Shown here piece after piece: positions 35,095 to 47,215 of a DNA stretch of 64,000 nt. This DNA comes from Cladobotryum mycophilum (lineage: Eukaryota; Ascomycota; Sordariomycetes; Hypocreales; Hypocreaceae): the NCBI GenBank assembly GCA_036429605.1, contig JAVFKD010000002.1, positions 2,728,001 through 2,792,000 on the forward strand, given 5' to 3'. A program made the translations under genes and the position numbers. The notes beneath the pieces are model-generated. The model did no database searches. It was not told the DNA's origin and saw only the letters and a program-made list of their open reading frames with translations. The first letter of the stretch is position 1, and each line of letters begins with the position of its first letter.

Positions 35095-36755
35095 ATGGCT
35101 TCTGCGAGTCCGAGTGACGGCTACAGCTCTACGCCTGGGATCCCGTCTCATATCCATACAGAGAACAGCATAGTCAAGATCCCCCACATTCTTCCCCGCG
35201 AGCGCGTCTTTCCCATCCAGATTGGTGGCGAGCTCTTCAAGCTCTCCGGCGCATCCATCTCGTCTGACGGTTCGTCACATATCCCTCCCCAGCGCATGCG
35301 AAGCTAACTTGGGTTTCTCTCCCTCTCTTATAGCTCCTTCGTACTTTTCGCAGTATTTTCTTTGCCAGATCAAGCGGGCCGAGGAGAGGGGAGAAGACAT
35401 TGGATCGTCCATTCGAACCCTATACATCGATCGCGACCCTGCTACGTTTCGCGATATCGCCCTACACCTTCAGGGCTACCACGTGAAACCGAGAGATGGA
35501 ACCCATTTTGTGCGGCTGTTTGCAGATGCACAGTTTTATAGCCGTTCGTATCCCGACCTTTTACCAGGCTATGGAGTAACTCCAAGGGGTATAAGAGAAT
35601 GGCAAGGTTGCTAACATTACGATGCTTCATAGTTCCCAAGCTGATTTCTCAACTTGGCGAGGAGAGCATCTTCATATCCATAGGCCATCGCGAATTCCAG
35701 ATCCCGCGTGATGTCTTAACTGACCCCGCCAACTCTCCCAACTATTTTTCACTGGGCTTTGCCCTATTCTTCTCTCAACCAGACGACCTCTTCCCGGGCC
35801 TCGACCGCGAGGGTCTTTTACGTCCACCATCGATTCTTCCTCCATCGGTACCTAACCGCAATGCCGAGACTTTTGCCGACCTCTTACGCCTGCTTCGAGG
35901 CTACCCCGTCGATATCCGCGACGAAATACACCGCCAAGAGTTGCTACGCGATGCCCGATACTTTCACTTCAAGGGCCTAGAGCAGCGCCTGATCCCACAT
36001 TCTATTACCTATAATCCTCATCGCAAGCGATACGAGATTGCGCTGCGCCTGGAAAACGTGCAAAAGAGCGGCCTTTCCGTCACGGCCGGTGATAGTGACG
36101 ATGTTGTGGCGAAACCAGCGGTTAGGTGGGTAAACTATGCTCGGCCCTATGTGGATGACCGACCGGCCGAGATGGTCCTGGAGATTGGAGGATGTGCCAC
36201 GACGATTCATTTTACTGCCGAGGGTCCAAGGGCCGAGTTTTTCAAGATACGAGAGCCAGGGTTGCCAGATTACTCGAGGTTATTGCAACGAAGCTTAATT
36301 TGCCGCCTACCACACAGCCATTGGGCCTGCTTATGGCATCAGGTGGAGCTGGGTCGCAGCCTGCAACCCCTGGGAACACGCCCCTGAGTGACGATCTTGT
36401 CCGTGTGGTTTTTGAGCCTGAGACATATGCCATCCTCGACGGCGAGGATTACGATATCGAACCGAATACCCCTAGTCGAGATGAGGATGAGGTCATGTCA
36501 GCAACACCCGGCTCAACCCTCGGTAGGAATCCCAGAAAGAGGCGACGTGTGGACGATGGTGAGGATGAGGGCATGCATGATGTTACAGTCGGTAGCTCAT
36601 GGTCTGTTAAGACGGGCCAGTGGCGTCTACGCATTCAGGAGAGCAAGGGTGGCAAAAGCGCCTTTGATTGCATTCTCGTGGCCGTCAAACTTGATGCCGT
36701 AAGCTCGGAACGGGGGAGAAATAAAAGAAGGGGTTCCTCGCGGCCTGAGATGTGA
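35095..36755 (+). CDS. Double BTB/POZ (K+-channel T1-type) protein, one apparent frameshift
   Basis: Exons 35095-35269, 35334-35543 and 35633-36755; introns 64 and 89 nt, both with GTTCGT donors. Two BTB/T1-like modules are seen. The first starts at FPIQIGGELFKLSGASISSD and closes with LYIDRDPATFRDIALHLQGY. The second starts at IFISIGHREFQIPRDVL and ends with FADLLRLLRGYPVDI. These domains usually mediate protein-protein contacts, often as cullin-3 adaptors or oligomers; the partner here is unknown. A basic nuclear-signal-like patch (NPRKRRRVDDG) lies in the C-terminal part. After FFKIREPG the frame shifts: the GGG at 36259-36261 needs one more G to continue as VARLLEVIATKLNL in the frame that runs to the TGA at 36755. 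With it the product is 502 aa. Confidence 0.85.
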
Positions 36756-37355
36756 CGAAAGTAGACGAAGAAGGCTTACATAGGAGGAGGATATAAGGTT
36801 TTTTTTTGTGGGGGGGGCACAAGCCATGTTTGATTTAATGTTGGATACCTATTTGATGGGACAATGTTATGTGTGTATTAGTATTGGGATATAGCGGGCG
36901 TCTCATGATAAATCAATCTGTGGCATAGAGTTAATTATAAGCTCGTACAAGTTAATTATACAGTCTCTATTTCGTGAATGAGAGAGCCTTTGAGAGTGGA
37001 ACAAGCTGGTGTCTGTATCTACACTGACAAAAATCCAGGACGTAACAAAACTGTAGAATCGTTGATATGCTATACTCTAGTCTGAAGCCGCCCCCCTTTT
37101 TGCCCCTGATTATCAAACATGTATCTACAATGCACCACCTTTCCGTACGTACACCCTACAAAGGCGTCCATCGGAGAGAGCAGACTACATCAATCCAACC
37201 AGTGACGCAGATCCATCACATACGACCACAGCCGCCCGAGAAATCAGGATCCCGTCCGATCTCCTATGATAACCTGGCGAGCGCTGGATTAGTAGCTGGG
37301 TCGGTGACGACCAGCGAATACCTGGTGTTGTATGTGTTTTTTTTCTTTCTTTCTT

Positions 37356-37393
<38 letters not shown>

Positions 37394-38117
37394 ACACTTG
37401 TTTTGTTCGGTTCTTGACTGTCATGATTTGCAAAAGAACATGTTCTATAAAACATTTCCTATAACTAGGACTAAAGTTTCAAATGACCACACGTTGAGCG
37501 TCTCCCCTGAGAAAAGCTCAATCGCTATAGCGTCCATGAATCAGATCATTATATACCCTGACTCCTCGCCATCTTCCACCCCCGACAACTTCTCACGAGT
37601 TTACCTACCGTACATCTTGGAAACAAGAACTCATCACTCATCCAGCCGGATAGTCCTTCGTTTCCGCGCCATGTCCAAAATGCAAGCAACCCTCTATAAT
37701 CATGCATCATGAATACAGCTCACATCCACATGCAGCAACAACACCCGGCCTTGATGTAAAAATAGGCATCCTAACAAGGAGTTTGTTCTTATTAATCCGA
37801 AACCCTCTTAGGGAATATAGAAAATCACAAAAGACAATCAACGCCGCCTTCGCCAGCGCTCTTCAATGATTCTTCCTTTCCCATCCCTTCCCAGAAAAGA
37901 GGGATCACAAAACCCTAGACCTATGAAATAAAGAAATATTGGAGAAGAAAAAAGCAAGCTTGGCCAATGAATCCAACAGAAGAAGAGAAAGAGACAATGC
38001 TACCCTGACCGAGGAATATAATGCTCAAGGGAAAAAACACCCCCAAAAAACGACCGAATAAAAGAAAGCCCGCCTCCATTCATACGTCGTCACACATGCT
38101 GAGAACAGAAACTTCCA
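36756..38117. other. Convergent 3' region, BTB gene / cut12
   Basis: 1.36 kb between two convergent stop codons, with a long TTTC/CT tract. Frames at 37067-37417 and 37332-37712 run across the simple repeat and look spurious. Confidence 0.65.
37341..37391. repeat. (TTTC)n(CT)n microsatellite
   Basis: A TTTC tetranucleotide run passing directly into about fourteen CT dinucleotides. Confidence 0.95.
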
Positions 38118-40095
38118 TCATGACCTTCTCGGTCTCTTGGCGGCCTTTCTTGGAGGTGCACTCACGTCTCTCTTCTCTGTGCCCTTGGATTTTCTATCAG
38201 ATGTAGTTGTTGTTGTTTGCGCGGCCGCACTCCTTGCACGTCCTCTCCTCTCACGGATCTTAGCCAGTGCCTGTTCGCGAGTCATACTCGGAGTCATGGC
38301 CGGGTCTGTGAGGTCAAAGCTGGCGTTGCTCGCACTGGATGGTGTCCGGAGCTTTTGGCTGAAAAAAGAACTTGTACTTGATGCGGACTCTCGAACTGGG
38401 ACTGATGTCGTGGTTGTTACTGTATACAGGGACGTTGAAGTCTCAGGCCGAGGTTCGTGTTCCTTCTTGGGTTGACGATAATATTCGTGGTCCTCCTCCA
38501 TTTTATATCGCCCTCTCTTTGGCTCAGCGGGCTCATTGTCCGGCATGGTTGGAATGCTGTAAGTGACGGATAGCGCATCAGTATGAGCATCACCACGCGG
38601 AGCATCGATGAGCGACAAAAGGGACGTCCGCTCCTGAGCAAGAAGGGCAAACGTCGGGGGTTCCACGGATGGCGTCCTTGCATACCTGCCAAGGTGCACT
38701 TCAGCTTCATACCCCGGCGCACCTGCATTAAATTCAACATCCATGGGCTCTCTGCTTACTATTTCCGCCTCTTGCTCAGCTTCGAGGACTATGGCTTCTT
38801 GCTCAGAGACTGTTCGGAAGATGCCTTCCTTGGGAACAAAAATGGTGCTCAATCGGGGCCCCTTTTTCGGCTTGGCCGGCTCCCGTTGAGCCTCTGGTTC
38901 CTCGGCTTCTTCTTCTTGTTTTTCTTCTTGGTGTGAATGCATGGCGGCATCTGGCGACGATCGAGAAGTGGGCTGCAGAGCCAACATGCTGGTGCGTCGC
39001 TTTGACTTGGAGCAAGGACAGCAGTGCATGAGGCATTCGGCTTGCATAAATTCGATCATCTCCTGAGCCCGCTCTGCTCGTTGTCTCTCCCATTGGACCT
39101 GTTCGGCAAGTTGCTCGATTTCCAATTCGCTGGCAGCTGACGATACAATCTCCATGGTCGTCAGCGAGACACGAGCGTCTCTGCTTCGCATTATGTTGCT
39201 TTGTCTCTTCTTCTTTTTGGGTGGCGAAGCAAACTCGTCTTCGGGATCGTCGGATTTCGGCAAGGGGATACGGCCCTCTGCGGCGATGCGTGCAATTTCC
39301 TCATTCTTGGCGGCCGCCTTGTAGGCATCTCGTTCTTGTTCCACCAGTTTAATCTTCTCGAGCGCTTGGTCAAGTTGCTCCTGGAGGCTAACCATCTGAT
39401 ATCTCGCGGTGAAGGCCTCTTGTTCCCGGTTGTGGCTCCTCTCCTTTTCGCGCTGGAGGTTTTCTTCCATGGTTTTTATTGATGCCCTGGTCGACTTGAG
39501 TTCTTCCTGGAGCTTGACGATTTGTGACTGAGCCTTGAAGTTCTCCTTCCTGGCCCGACGAATTTCCTTTTCCCATAGCGCCTGAGTATGTGCATGCGTC
39601 TCCTTGGCACGTCCATAGTTTTCCTTGGGTTGAAGTCAGTATGACGCGCGCATGCACACGTGAAGTAAATAGTGATGACATCCCCCCCTTTAGAATCGTG
39701 TGATGGAGTATAAAAAAAAAAGACAAAGGTCTGCTTACCATGATTGTTTCAAGTCGCTCTCCTACTCTCCTTTCACGCTCTTTGCCTTCGTCGATGGCCT
39801 TCCTTAATCCCTTTGCCTCTTCCTTGAGACGCCTCATCTCGGCCTCGGCCTCCTCTCTCCCAAGCATGGCGCGCTTCAGCGCTGCATCGGCCGTCTTTCG
39901 TTCCATCTGTCTCGACTGCATGCTGACGCTTAAGTTGTTAAACTGGCTGATCTTATCATGCACCGTGCTCTCACGGCTCTGTGAACGGAGAGCGAAGAGG
40001 GATTCGCGACGATTCACACGATCTGGTGAGGCTACTTGGAGGGGCCCGCCGGACGGGGTGGGGGAGCCCGGTTGGCTTATATTTTCCTCCTCCAT
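38118..40095 (-). CDS. cut12: Cut12-family spindle pole body protein
   Basis: Cut12 sits at the spindle pole body and helps it insert and mature at mitotic entry (fission yeast). Exons 39739-40095 and 38118-39623 with a 115-nt phase-0 intron; 620 aa. The start ATG at 40095 is the first in frame (the longer frame to 40203 opens with GTG). Two coiled-coil stretches are obvious: residues about 55-120 (KTADAALKRAMLGREEAEAE) and, after the intron, about 120-230 (YGRAKETHAHTQALWEKEIR). A third helical, Cys-containing segment is QWERQRAERAQEMIEFMQAE. The rest is Ser/Thr/Pro-rich, with SP/TP sites that could be CDK or MAPK targets, and ends in a basic tail (RKAAKRPRRS). Family assignment is from remembered filamentous-fungal Cut12 sequences, not a search. 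Confidence 0.8.
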
Positions 40096-40711
40096 CGAGG
40101 AGCCTTGCCGAATTTGTAGTAGAAATACTGGGTGCGTATAAGAGACAAAGAGGTCGCCGCGTGTTGTTGTGTGTCTATCCCCGGTTGGCTCGCGATATGA
40201 CACAGGATAATGTCCAACGGTTTCGATGGCGGTAGTTGCTGCTGGAAAGTTTTGGAACGGCTAGTGCACGATGTTGGAACGTGCTTAATTTTGGCTGTTT
40301 ACGGAAGACCCAGTTAAAACAAATTGACAAATATAACGATGTTGCTGGGGTAACGATGACTGAATGATGCCCAATGAACCTGAAAAGATACTTTGCCAAT
40401 TCCGGCTGACGAGACACGCCGGGGGTGTCACCTTAGTGCGTCATTGTCCTGCAGACCAATCCGCTTGCTCCATCGAATTTTTACGATGCACGGTACTGGG
40501 GTGCATGGGAAAACACCAATCAACGTGCAGGGAGATTCAAACTGCGTCAGTGTGTCCGGAGCTTTGCTATCCCCCTCTATCTCCGCTACCGAGGCCAGCA
40601 AAGACATGTTCAATTGAAACACTTGTTCTTGTTCTGGTTCTTATTCTTGTTCTACTAGTACCTGCAACAACAACAACAAGTTCTTACAGTACATCAGGAA
40701 ATCAAGTTACC
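40096..40711. promoter_or_regulatory. Divergent promoter region, cut12 / MAPR gene
   Basis: 616 bases between divergent start codons; the MAPR leader carries TTCTTG and CAA repeats near 40620-40680. No gene seen. Confidence 0.7.
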
Positions 40712-41527
40712 ATGGCAGACTCGGAGCTGCGTCAACGGAAGCAACAGGCTGTCGACGAACAGCCTGACAAGAAGACCAAGAAGATCAGAACGAATGACCC
40801 GGAAGACGCATACAGCCCATGGATGGATATTCTACGTGTCATCACCTTCCTTCTTCTAGGCTCCTGCGCCCTCAGCTATGTTATCAGCAGTGGAGAGAGC
40901 TTCTTCTGGGGCATGAAGCACAAGCCCTGGTGGTTGAGGACAGACTACTGGAAGACCAAAGTGGTACGTCTTTGGAACCATCTATATATCATGATGATGA
41001 AAACTGACTAGCTCTACCCCCTCCCTCAGCAAGGTCCTCTCTACCTGACACCCAACGAGCTCTCCAAGTTCGACGGCAGCGACCCTTCCAAGCCTCTCTA
41101 CCTCGCCATCAACGGCACCATCTACGACGTCTCTGCCGGCCGCCGCATCTACGGCCCCGGCGGTTCCTACAGCTACTTCTCCGGCACCGATGCCGCCCGC
41201 GCCTACGTTACAGGCTGCTTCGCCGACGATCGCACGCCGGACATGCGCGGCGTGGAGGAGATGTTCCTGCCCATCGAGGACCCCGCGATCGAGGCCCAGT
41301 GGACCACCGCGGAGATGGAAAAGATCAAGGCCGAGGAGCTGGAGATGGCCAAGCAGCAGGTCCACGATGCGCTGGCCCACTGGGTGAACTTCTTTTCCAA
41401 CAGCCCCAAGTACCACATGATTGGCTACGTGAAGAGAGAGGACGGCTGGTTGGAGAAGCTGCCCAAGAGGGAGCTTTGCGCGCAGGCACAAAAGTCAAGG
41501 AAGAAGAGGGAGTCTCGCCACACCTAG
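40712..41527 (+). CDS. MAPR-family membrane protein (cytochrome b5-like heme/steroid-binding domain)
   Basis: Membrane-associated progesterone-receptor type proteins bind heme through a b5-like domain and support cytochrome P450 reactions in the ER (family knowledge). Exons 40712-40963 and 41030-41527, intron 66 nt, 249 aa. The first 40 residues are charged and cytosolic-like. One membrane segment follows (LRVITFLLLGSCALSYVIS), then the b5-like domain: YLTPNELSKFDGSDPSKPLY, AINGTIYDVSAGRRIYGPGG and YSYFSGTDAARAYVTGCF. The tyrosines that bind heme in MAPR proteins seem present (Y in RIYGPGG and SYSYF). The C-terminal helix region is longer than in yeast Dap1. Confidence 0.9.
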
Positions 41528-41790
41528 GATGGAAAACCAAAGTCTGGGTTGATAAGAGACGGAAAAATTCGGGAGAACGGAATTGTGTAGCTAACTTTAA
41601 ACTTCTCAATTCTTTGTTATGGTATCCAGATACATATTAACACACACAAACTGTCCTGATATCCGTTGTTACAGCCCAAATATCCGATTTCCCCCCTTTT
41701 TGGCCAAAGATGACACACACATACACAATTGTTATTAGTACAACCCATCAGAAACACTCGCCCAAAGTGATTTCATCAACCCGGCGCAAT

Positions 41791-42759
41791 TTACATGAGA
41801 GCAAAGACGCAAGCACCCAATGTGAATAGCAAGCCGCTGGAGACGGTGAAGGCCGAAGCTCCAGAGACCTGAACACCGGTAGGGCTAGCAGTCGGGAGGA
41901 GTCCACCAGTGCCGACAGCATCGGAGCCAGCAGAGCTGGTTGGGGCCGGAGCCGGAACCGGCTGGATGGAGCTGGTGTAATCAGGAACGCTCGGAGCTGG
42001 GTAACCGGTAGAGTTGTAGCCGCCTTGGGGACCGCCATAGCCGCCACCGTATCCCCCGTTGCCTCCTCCGCTGCTGGAGTCTCCACCGCCAGAACCTCCA
42101 CTGCCAGAGTCACTGGGTATCGTAACACCGGCGGCGGCAGACTTGTAGCTAGAAAGGCAGCGGGATGAATTGGCGGTAGTGCTGGGTTCACATTTATGTC
42201 AGCCGACAACGTTCCTATAAAGCTAGGGGAAAGAATTTTGGTAAAAAAATGACTTACTTTTGGTTGATAACCATGGCCATACCGCTCTGGCAGTGCTTGC
42301 CCTGGCTGCAGAAGAGCCAAATGGGCTTCGTGTCGTTGACCTGGACGGTGTACGTGGGGATCTCGCCCTTGTCCGCGCTGGCGGCCGCCGGCACGAAGCC
42401 AGACCAGACACCCTCCTTGGTGCTGTCGATCTGCGAGATGGGCTGGCAGGGGTGATCAAAGTCGGACTGGGTGACGGTGTGGTTGCCGACCCAGAACTGG
42501 AACTGCACAAAGGAGCCGGGGGCGGCGACGATGTTTTCGGGCCAGTACTGGAGGCCAGCCTTGCCGGTCTGAGGGTTCTTGCCAACGGAGACGACCTGGA
42601 CTTGAACGGCGTCTTAAGAAAGAAAGAAAAGAATGTTAGTATTCATTTTTTTTTTGGAAGCAAGGGGTTAAAGTTTGCGTTTTGATAATAAAAGAACTTA
42701 CCCTTGGTGGCCTGAGCAACACCCACAAGGGCGGCGAGAGCAAAAGATGTGAAATGCAT
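41791..42759 (-). CDS. Secreted cupredoxin-like serine-rich protein, probable GPI anchor
   Basis: Fungal 'extracellular serine-rich protein' type. Exons 42702-42759, 42258-42612 and 41791-42181; introns 89 and 76 nt; 267 aa. The signal peptide is MHFTSFALAALVGVAQA. The cupredoxin fold shows GLQYWPENIVAAPGSFVQFQ, FWVGNHTVTQSDFDHPCQPI and the C-terminal copper-site-like WLFCSQGKHCQSGMAM, so ligands resembling His, Cys, His and Met are present. A Gly/Ser/Tyr-rich linker follows, then a Pro/Ser/Thr stretch and a hydrophobic tail (FTVSSGLLFTLGACVFALM) of GPI type. Likely a cell-wall or surface protein; copper binding and a redox role are inferred only from the fold. Converges on the MAPR gene. Confidence 0.88.
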
Positions 42760-44744
42760 GTTGACGAAGGGGTCTTTTTATTTGTTTTTGGTATCTCAAC
42801 AAGAAGGATTTATACGAAAAATAGAAGTTCCAGACTTCCTAAAGAGTGAAAAATAACAAAGAGCGGGGGATAAGAAACAGAGTTCTAGTAAATGAGAGAA
42901 ACGACAGGCGGATATTGGAAACGTTTGGGTGGGCAAAGGAACTAGCCTCTGAATGAAATGATGGTATCTGGATATTTGAGAAGCGAAAAGGAAGCAAAAA
43001 AGGGGAACAAAGGAAAATGCACCAGCATTAAACAAACGGAATTCGATGAGTTGAAAACTGGAAAGAAAGAAAGGAGGACGGAGGAAACGAAGGGGAGACT
43101 GTGGATGGTTTTAAATGCTCTACCGTGTCAAGGGGGCTTCATATCGTCCAGGGGAGAGTGAGTTATCGTTCATCATCATCATCATCATCACAGTGACAAG
43201 ATCTAGAAGCTAAAAAGGTAATAATAAAAAAAGGCATGTCTAGTGTGTAAGAGACTTGTTTGGCTGGGGAACGATGAGGGGGGACTAGGTCAGGACTCGA
43301 CGTTCGAGATGGTGGAGAGGGGGATATCGAAACAAACCGTGCGCCACAATTCGAGTCCAAGAGCATTCATCACTCAAGAGCGTATCATGGCATTACATGA
43401 CATGCATGCCGAAGCGTCAGAGTGGTAGTGGAAAACTACTTGCTAGGTTAGATGGCAGGCATGCTTGGTTGAATCTCTTAGATCAGCGGTTCCAAGTCTC
43501 GGCGGGGGGAAAGAGTGTCTCATCATCTCAGTCCAACAAAAGCCCATGATAATTATAGAAGCAAAGCAGTACCGTATATATACTCCGTATACTATAGCCA
43601 TAACAACAGCCGCCAAGATGAAAGAAGAACAACAAAAAAATATTCAAGCACTGCACCCAAAAAAGTCATACGCCACACCTAAAATTTTCAAAAAGCGTTC
43701 TAACCGCCTACTCTAGTAGTCAAGGATTCCGTTGTCCATACATACATGACATGAAGTTCTCGCTGCCTCCCCCGACACACAAGCGAGACGTCGCGGGTTT
43801 CAAGGCCCCCTGATTCGATGGGACCAGGCCTCGGACCTGACACGAGCCGCCGTGGCTTCAAAGTGTGGCTGCTTTGCACTTTTTTCTCATCATCCATATC
43901 GAATCAAACGACCATTTATCATAACCGCCAAGGAAGCCCCCCCAAAAAACAAAACAAAAAAAAAGTCAATTTAATCAATTTTTGCGCAATGAGAAACACG
44001 GTATTGATTCCAAATGCATCTTATATATTTACAAGCTACATTTCTTCTTTTCTTATTGGGTACCCGCTTCGCAGTATGGGGGATTGGAGGCTTTGTGGAG
44101 TATTCCGAGCTGGCAAAGGTCACAAGCCACAAGCCACAAGCTAGAGGGTGCGTGTGTGTAGGCGACTGTTTGACATCCAAGACGGTGAAACGCAAGCCAA
44201 AACGGTCAAGAAGAAAAAACTCCATACACGACACAACACGATACAACATGGGATACTCCGTAAACCTGGATACAACATCGCAATTAAACTGACCAGTTGA
44301 CCACCGATAACCCTTCCCATCACGATGAAAAGTGAATTAAAATTTCCATGTCCTCTTGCAATGCCACCACACTGCCTCCTGCACCCTCCCATAAACGAGT
44401 ATCGCCTCCATACTATAATCACCACCAGCAAAGTTACATTCCACGGTGAACCTCTCCATCTACATCATTAAATAGCGCCCTGTGTCGCTATAGGGCGTGC
44501 ATCTATCCTCGTAATCGTTTCTTTGCCAGATAACATCTCCGTTTTGGCAGGTTGTGTTTACCCTATGCCAGCAACGCAACCAGAGAATCCATATTCGAGA
44601 CTCGTGAAATCGTTAACAGCTTCTCGACTGTTCCCTCCAAGGCCGCTGCGATGATCGTTTCTGTACAGCAATGCAATGCATCTTGCATATATATAGTGCC
44701 CAGTTTCAGACACTCCCCAAGTTCGCAACATCATAGACCGCCCC
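42760..44744. other. Gene-free region upstream of the cupredoxin gene
   Basis: Two kb with a CAT triplet run at about 43166-43190 and TACTCCGTA elements at 43581-43589 and 44254-44262. Small ORFs here (for example 43465-43716) have no recognisable content. Confidence 0.6.
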
Positions 44745-45208
44745 TCACAGATCCAGCAGCAGTTGAGGTGCAATCTTCTCCAAATCCTCAACCTAAACGT
44801 CATATCAGTATTCTGCATTCTGTATTCTGCATTCCCAAGTATCGTCACAAAGCCAACTCACCTCCAAGAACCCCCCTTCTTTTCCACCGCTGCTCTGGCA
44901 ATCGCCTCCCTCACAAATATGTCCACATACTTCCCCACCGCCGCATTCGCATCCCTCGATATCCGCGTCGAGTCCTTGGCAAAGAACTCGTGAAGAACCC
45001 GGGTCAACAGGTCCCTGGGGATGGACTTCTCGAGCTCTCCACCCTCGTCCTCCTCTTCTCTTGTTTGGTTCTGTGTTGTATCGGCCCTGGTCTTCTCGCC
45101 TGAGGACTCGAACGGGTTGCTAGAGTCCGACTCGTTGCCAGCAGCTGGAGTAGCCTTGCTCGCTTTGGCACGGCCGCGGCCTGCACCAGTCGTCTGCTTG
45201 GGGGGCAT
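44745..45208 (-). CDS. mhf2: CENP-X / Mhf2 histone-fold protein, one apparent frameshift
   Basis: CENP-X pairs with CENP-S (Mhf1) in the inner kinetochore and in the FANCM/Fml1 DNA-repair complex. Exon 1 44862-45208, intron 44793-44861 (69 nt, GTGAGT...TTTAG), exon 2 44745-44792. The N-terminal 50 residues are a low-complexity Ser/Gly/Glu tail. The histone fold follows: IPRDLLTRVLHEFFAKDSTR, ISRDANAAVGKYVDIFVREA and AIARAAVEKK. The frame then breaks at a six-base C run (44871-44876, + strand): one more base would give GGFLEV, continuing over the splice into EDLEKIAPQLLLDL and a TGA, exactly the family's C-terminus, with a total of 131 aa. As written, the frame runs into the intron. Confidence 0.88.
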
Positions 45209-45763
45209 GGTAAAGATCGTTACTTGAGAATAGGGCAACCAGACTTGCACATTCGTCGCGATTGATGTGATTTACTAGCCAGGCAGAATACTTGCCTTAC
45301 CTGGTAGCTGTTGAAAAAGTTAAACATGGGCACCTATAGCTCCCATCAGGTTCAATCATGACGACTCCGTCACCGTTAGTCAGCAGACGGTGAGCAATTT
45401 TAATCGATTCTTTTTCCAAAGCATCACCATCACGGAGACCACAGCTTCACAAAATGCAAATGGAACAGTAGTTTAAATCAAAGTCAAGGGAATTTTGCGT
45501 GCGTGTATAAATTACAGCGACCTAGAAAGCACGGCAGAGCCAAAACGATAAATACGCCATGCCGATGCCCGTCTAACCCGCAAATAGCAACTGTTACACA
45601 GAACCAGGCCAGGATATCTTGATCCCACTTCCCTCAATGCCGTCATTCCCATCTCCATTTTTATTAACCAGCGGACGCCATATTACCCCCAGCTGGCCAA
45701 TTACCGTTCTCCATGCCTCTTATATGCATGCAGAGAGTCTATACAGGAACCAAGGAAAGGAAT
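45209..45763. other. Intergenic, CENP-X / ADP-ATP carrier
   Basis: 555 bases: CENP-X promoter and 3' UTR of the carrier gene (tandem, both minus). No feature recognised. Confidence 0.7.
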
Positions 45764-47215
45764 TTAACCAGAGCCACCGCTGAAGGCCTTGCCGAAGAGG
45801 ATGAGCTGGAGCTGATCGTAGATGGACAGGACACCAGCACCGGCAACACCACGGAGAATGTTGGCACCAGCACCGTTGAAGAGAGACTTGACACCGTTCT
45901 TGGCGACAATCTGGCGGGCAGCGTCGAAGGAGTTCTTGTACTTGACAGCCTCACCGGAAGTCATCATCATTCGTCGTCGGATAGTGTCAAGAGGGTAGGC
46001 AGCGATACCGGCACCAGTGGTGACACACCAACCGAGCATGAAGGAGGCAAGGAAGTTGTTGGCCAGGTTACCGACCAGGAGGACAGGCTTGAGGGAGTCG
46101 TACATGCCGAAGTAGAGACCACGGTAGACGATGATACCAGCGACGGAGGGCATGAAACCACGGTAGAGACCGGCAACACCGTCAGAGGCAAGAGTCTTGC
46201 GGTAGACGTCAACGAGACCGTTGAACTGACGCTCACCACCCTTCTTGGCGCTCTTGGCATCGTTGGCGAGACGAGTACGAGCGTAATCAAGAGAGTAGAC
46301 GAACAACATGGAAGTGGCACCGGCAGCCTATCAGGTAGATTATTAGCATCACTGTTTTGGTTCAAAGAGTAAACATGTCAGGGGGACAACAACGTACACC
46401 ACCGGAGGCAAGGTTACCAGCCATCCACTTGGCGTAACCATCCTTCTCCTTCTTGTAGCCGAACATCTTCTTGAACTTGTCACGGAAAGCAAAGTTCAAG
46501 GCCTGGGTAGGGAAGTATCGGATGACGTTGGCAGTGTTACCACGCCACAGGGCGAGGACACCCTCATCGGCCGAGGTACGCTTGAAGCAGTCAACGATGC
46601 CGTTGTATCGCTTGTCAAGACGACCGTTCTTGATCATCTCATCCTGTATTCAACAACTGTTAGGATTTGTTTCAACGAGTTTGATATTTGGTAGCTAGGT
46701 CTGCTAACCTGGTTCTGGATGAGCAGCTTGACACGCTCAATGGGAGCAGCAGCGGTCTTCGAGACGGCGGCGGAAACACCACCCACTAAGAGGTTCAGTC
46801 AGTTTCATGTCGACCATGGTAATAATTACCGTCCACCAATATCAAGCTGGTACTCGATTAGGGTTTTTGGTAGATGTTGTGCAACGTACTCAGGAAGTCG
46901 GCCACGAAGGGCTGTGATAAAAGTTAGCGGTCTGATATCAATATGCGCAAATTTTTCACCCCTCGCTTGCCCACCACCTCGTCATCATGGAGAAACCATA
47001 AGAGGAATACTAGCCAAGCACCACATGTGATCATCATGGAACAGATCCCAAGATTGTTCAGACGACCCAATTGAAGTGCTTGCAAATATGCCTCGATACA
47101 GGAAATCCCCCTCCATGGCTAAAAAGGTGACGAAACAAACAAAAAGTGGGATATCACGATGGGAGGGCCAACTCACCGGCATGCCCAAGACGGTCTGAGG
47201 CTTCTCGGAAGACAT
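45764..47215 (-). CDS. Mitochondrial ADP/ATP carrier
   Basis: Inner-membrane exchanger of ADP for ATP. Five exons: 47177-47215, 46890-46911 (22-nt micro-exon), 46709-46785, 46398-46643 and 45764-46327; introns 265, 104, 65 and 70 nt; 315 aa. Three carrier repeats are present, beginning with [20 protein letters not shown] (spanning two splices), with [12 protein letters not shown] and [12 protein letters not shown] as the first two PX[DE]XX[RK] elements. The diagnostic adenine-nucleotide signature RRRMMM lies in [15 protein letters not shown]. Highly biased codon use fits strong expression. The early introns are a common layout for fungal carriers. Confidence 0.96.

Noticed and set aside
37067..37712. 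Frames across the TTTC/CT microsatellite
   Set aside because: Produced by the simple repeat (Phe/Leu/Ser runs).
39388..40203. Extended cut12 frame starting at 40203
   Set aside because: Begins with GTG, and reads through the intron; the ATG at 40095 and the splice at 39624-39738 give the family structure.
43166..43190. CAT triplet run considered as a CRISPR-like or satellite repeat
   Set aside because: Single short microsatellite without spacers.
45713..46372. 219-codon plus-strand frame antisense to the ADP/ATP carrier
   Set aside because: Shadow of a codon-biased gene, as above.
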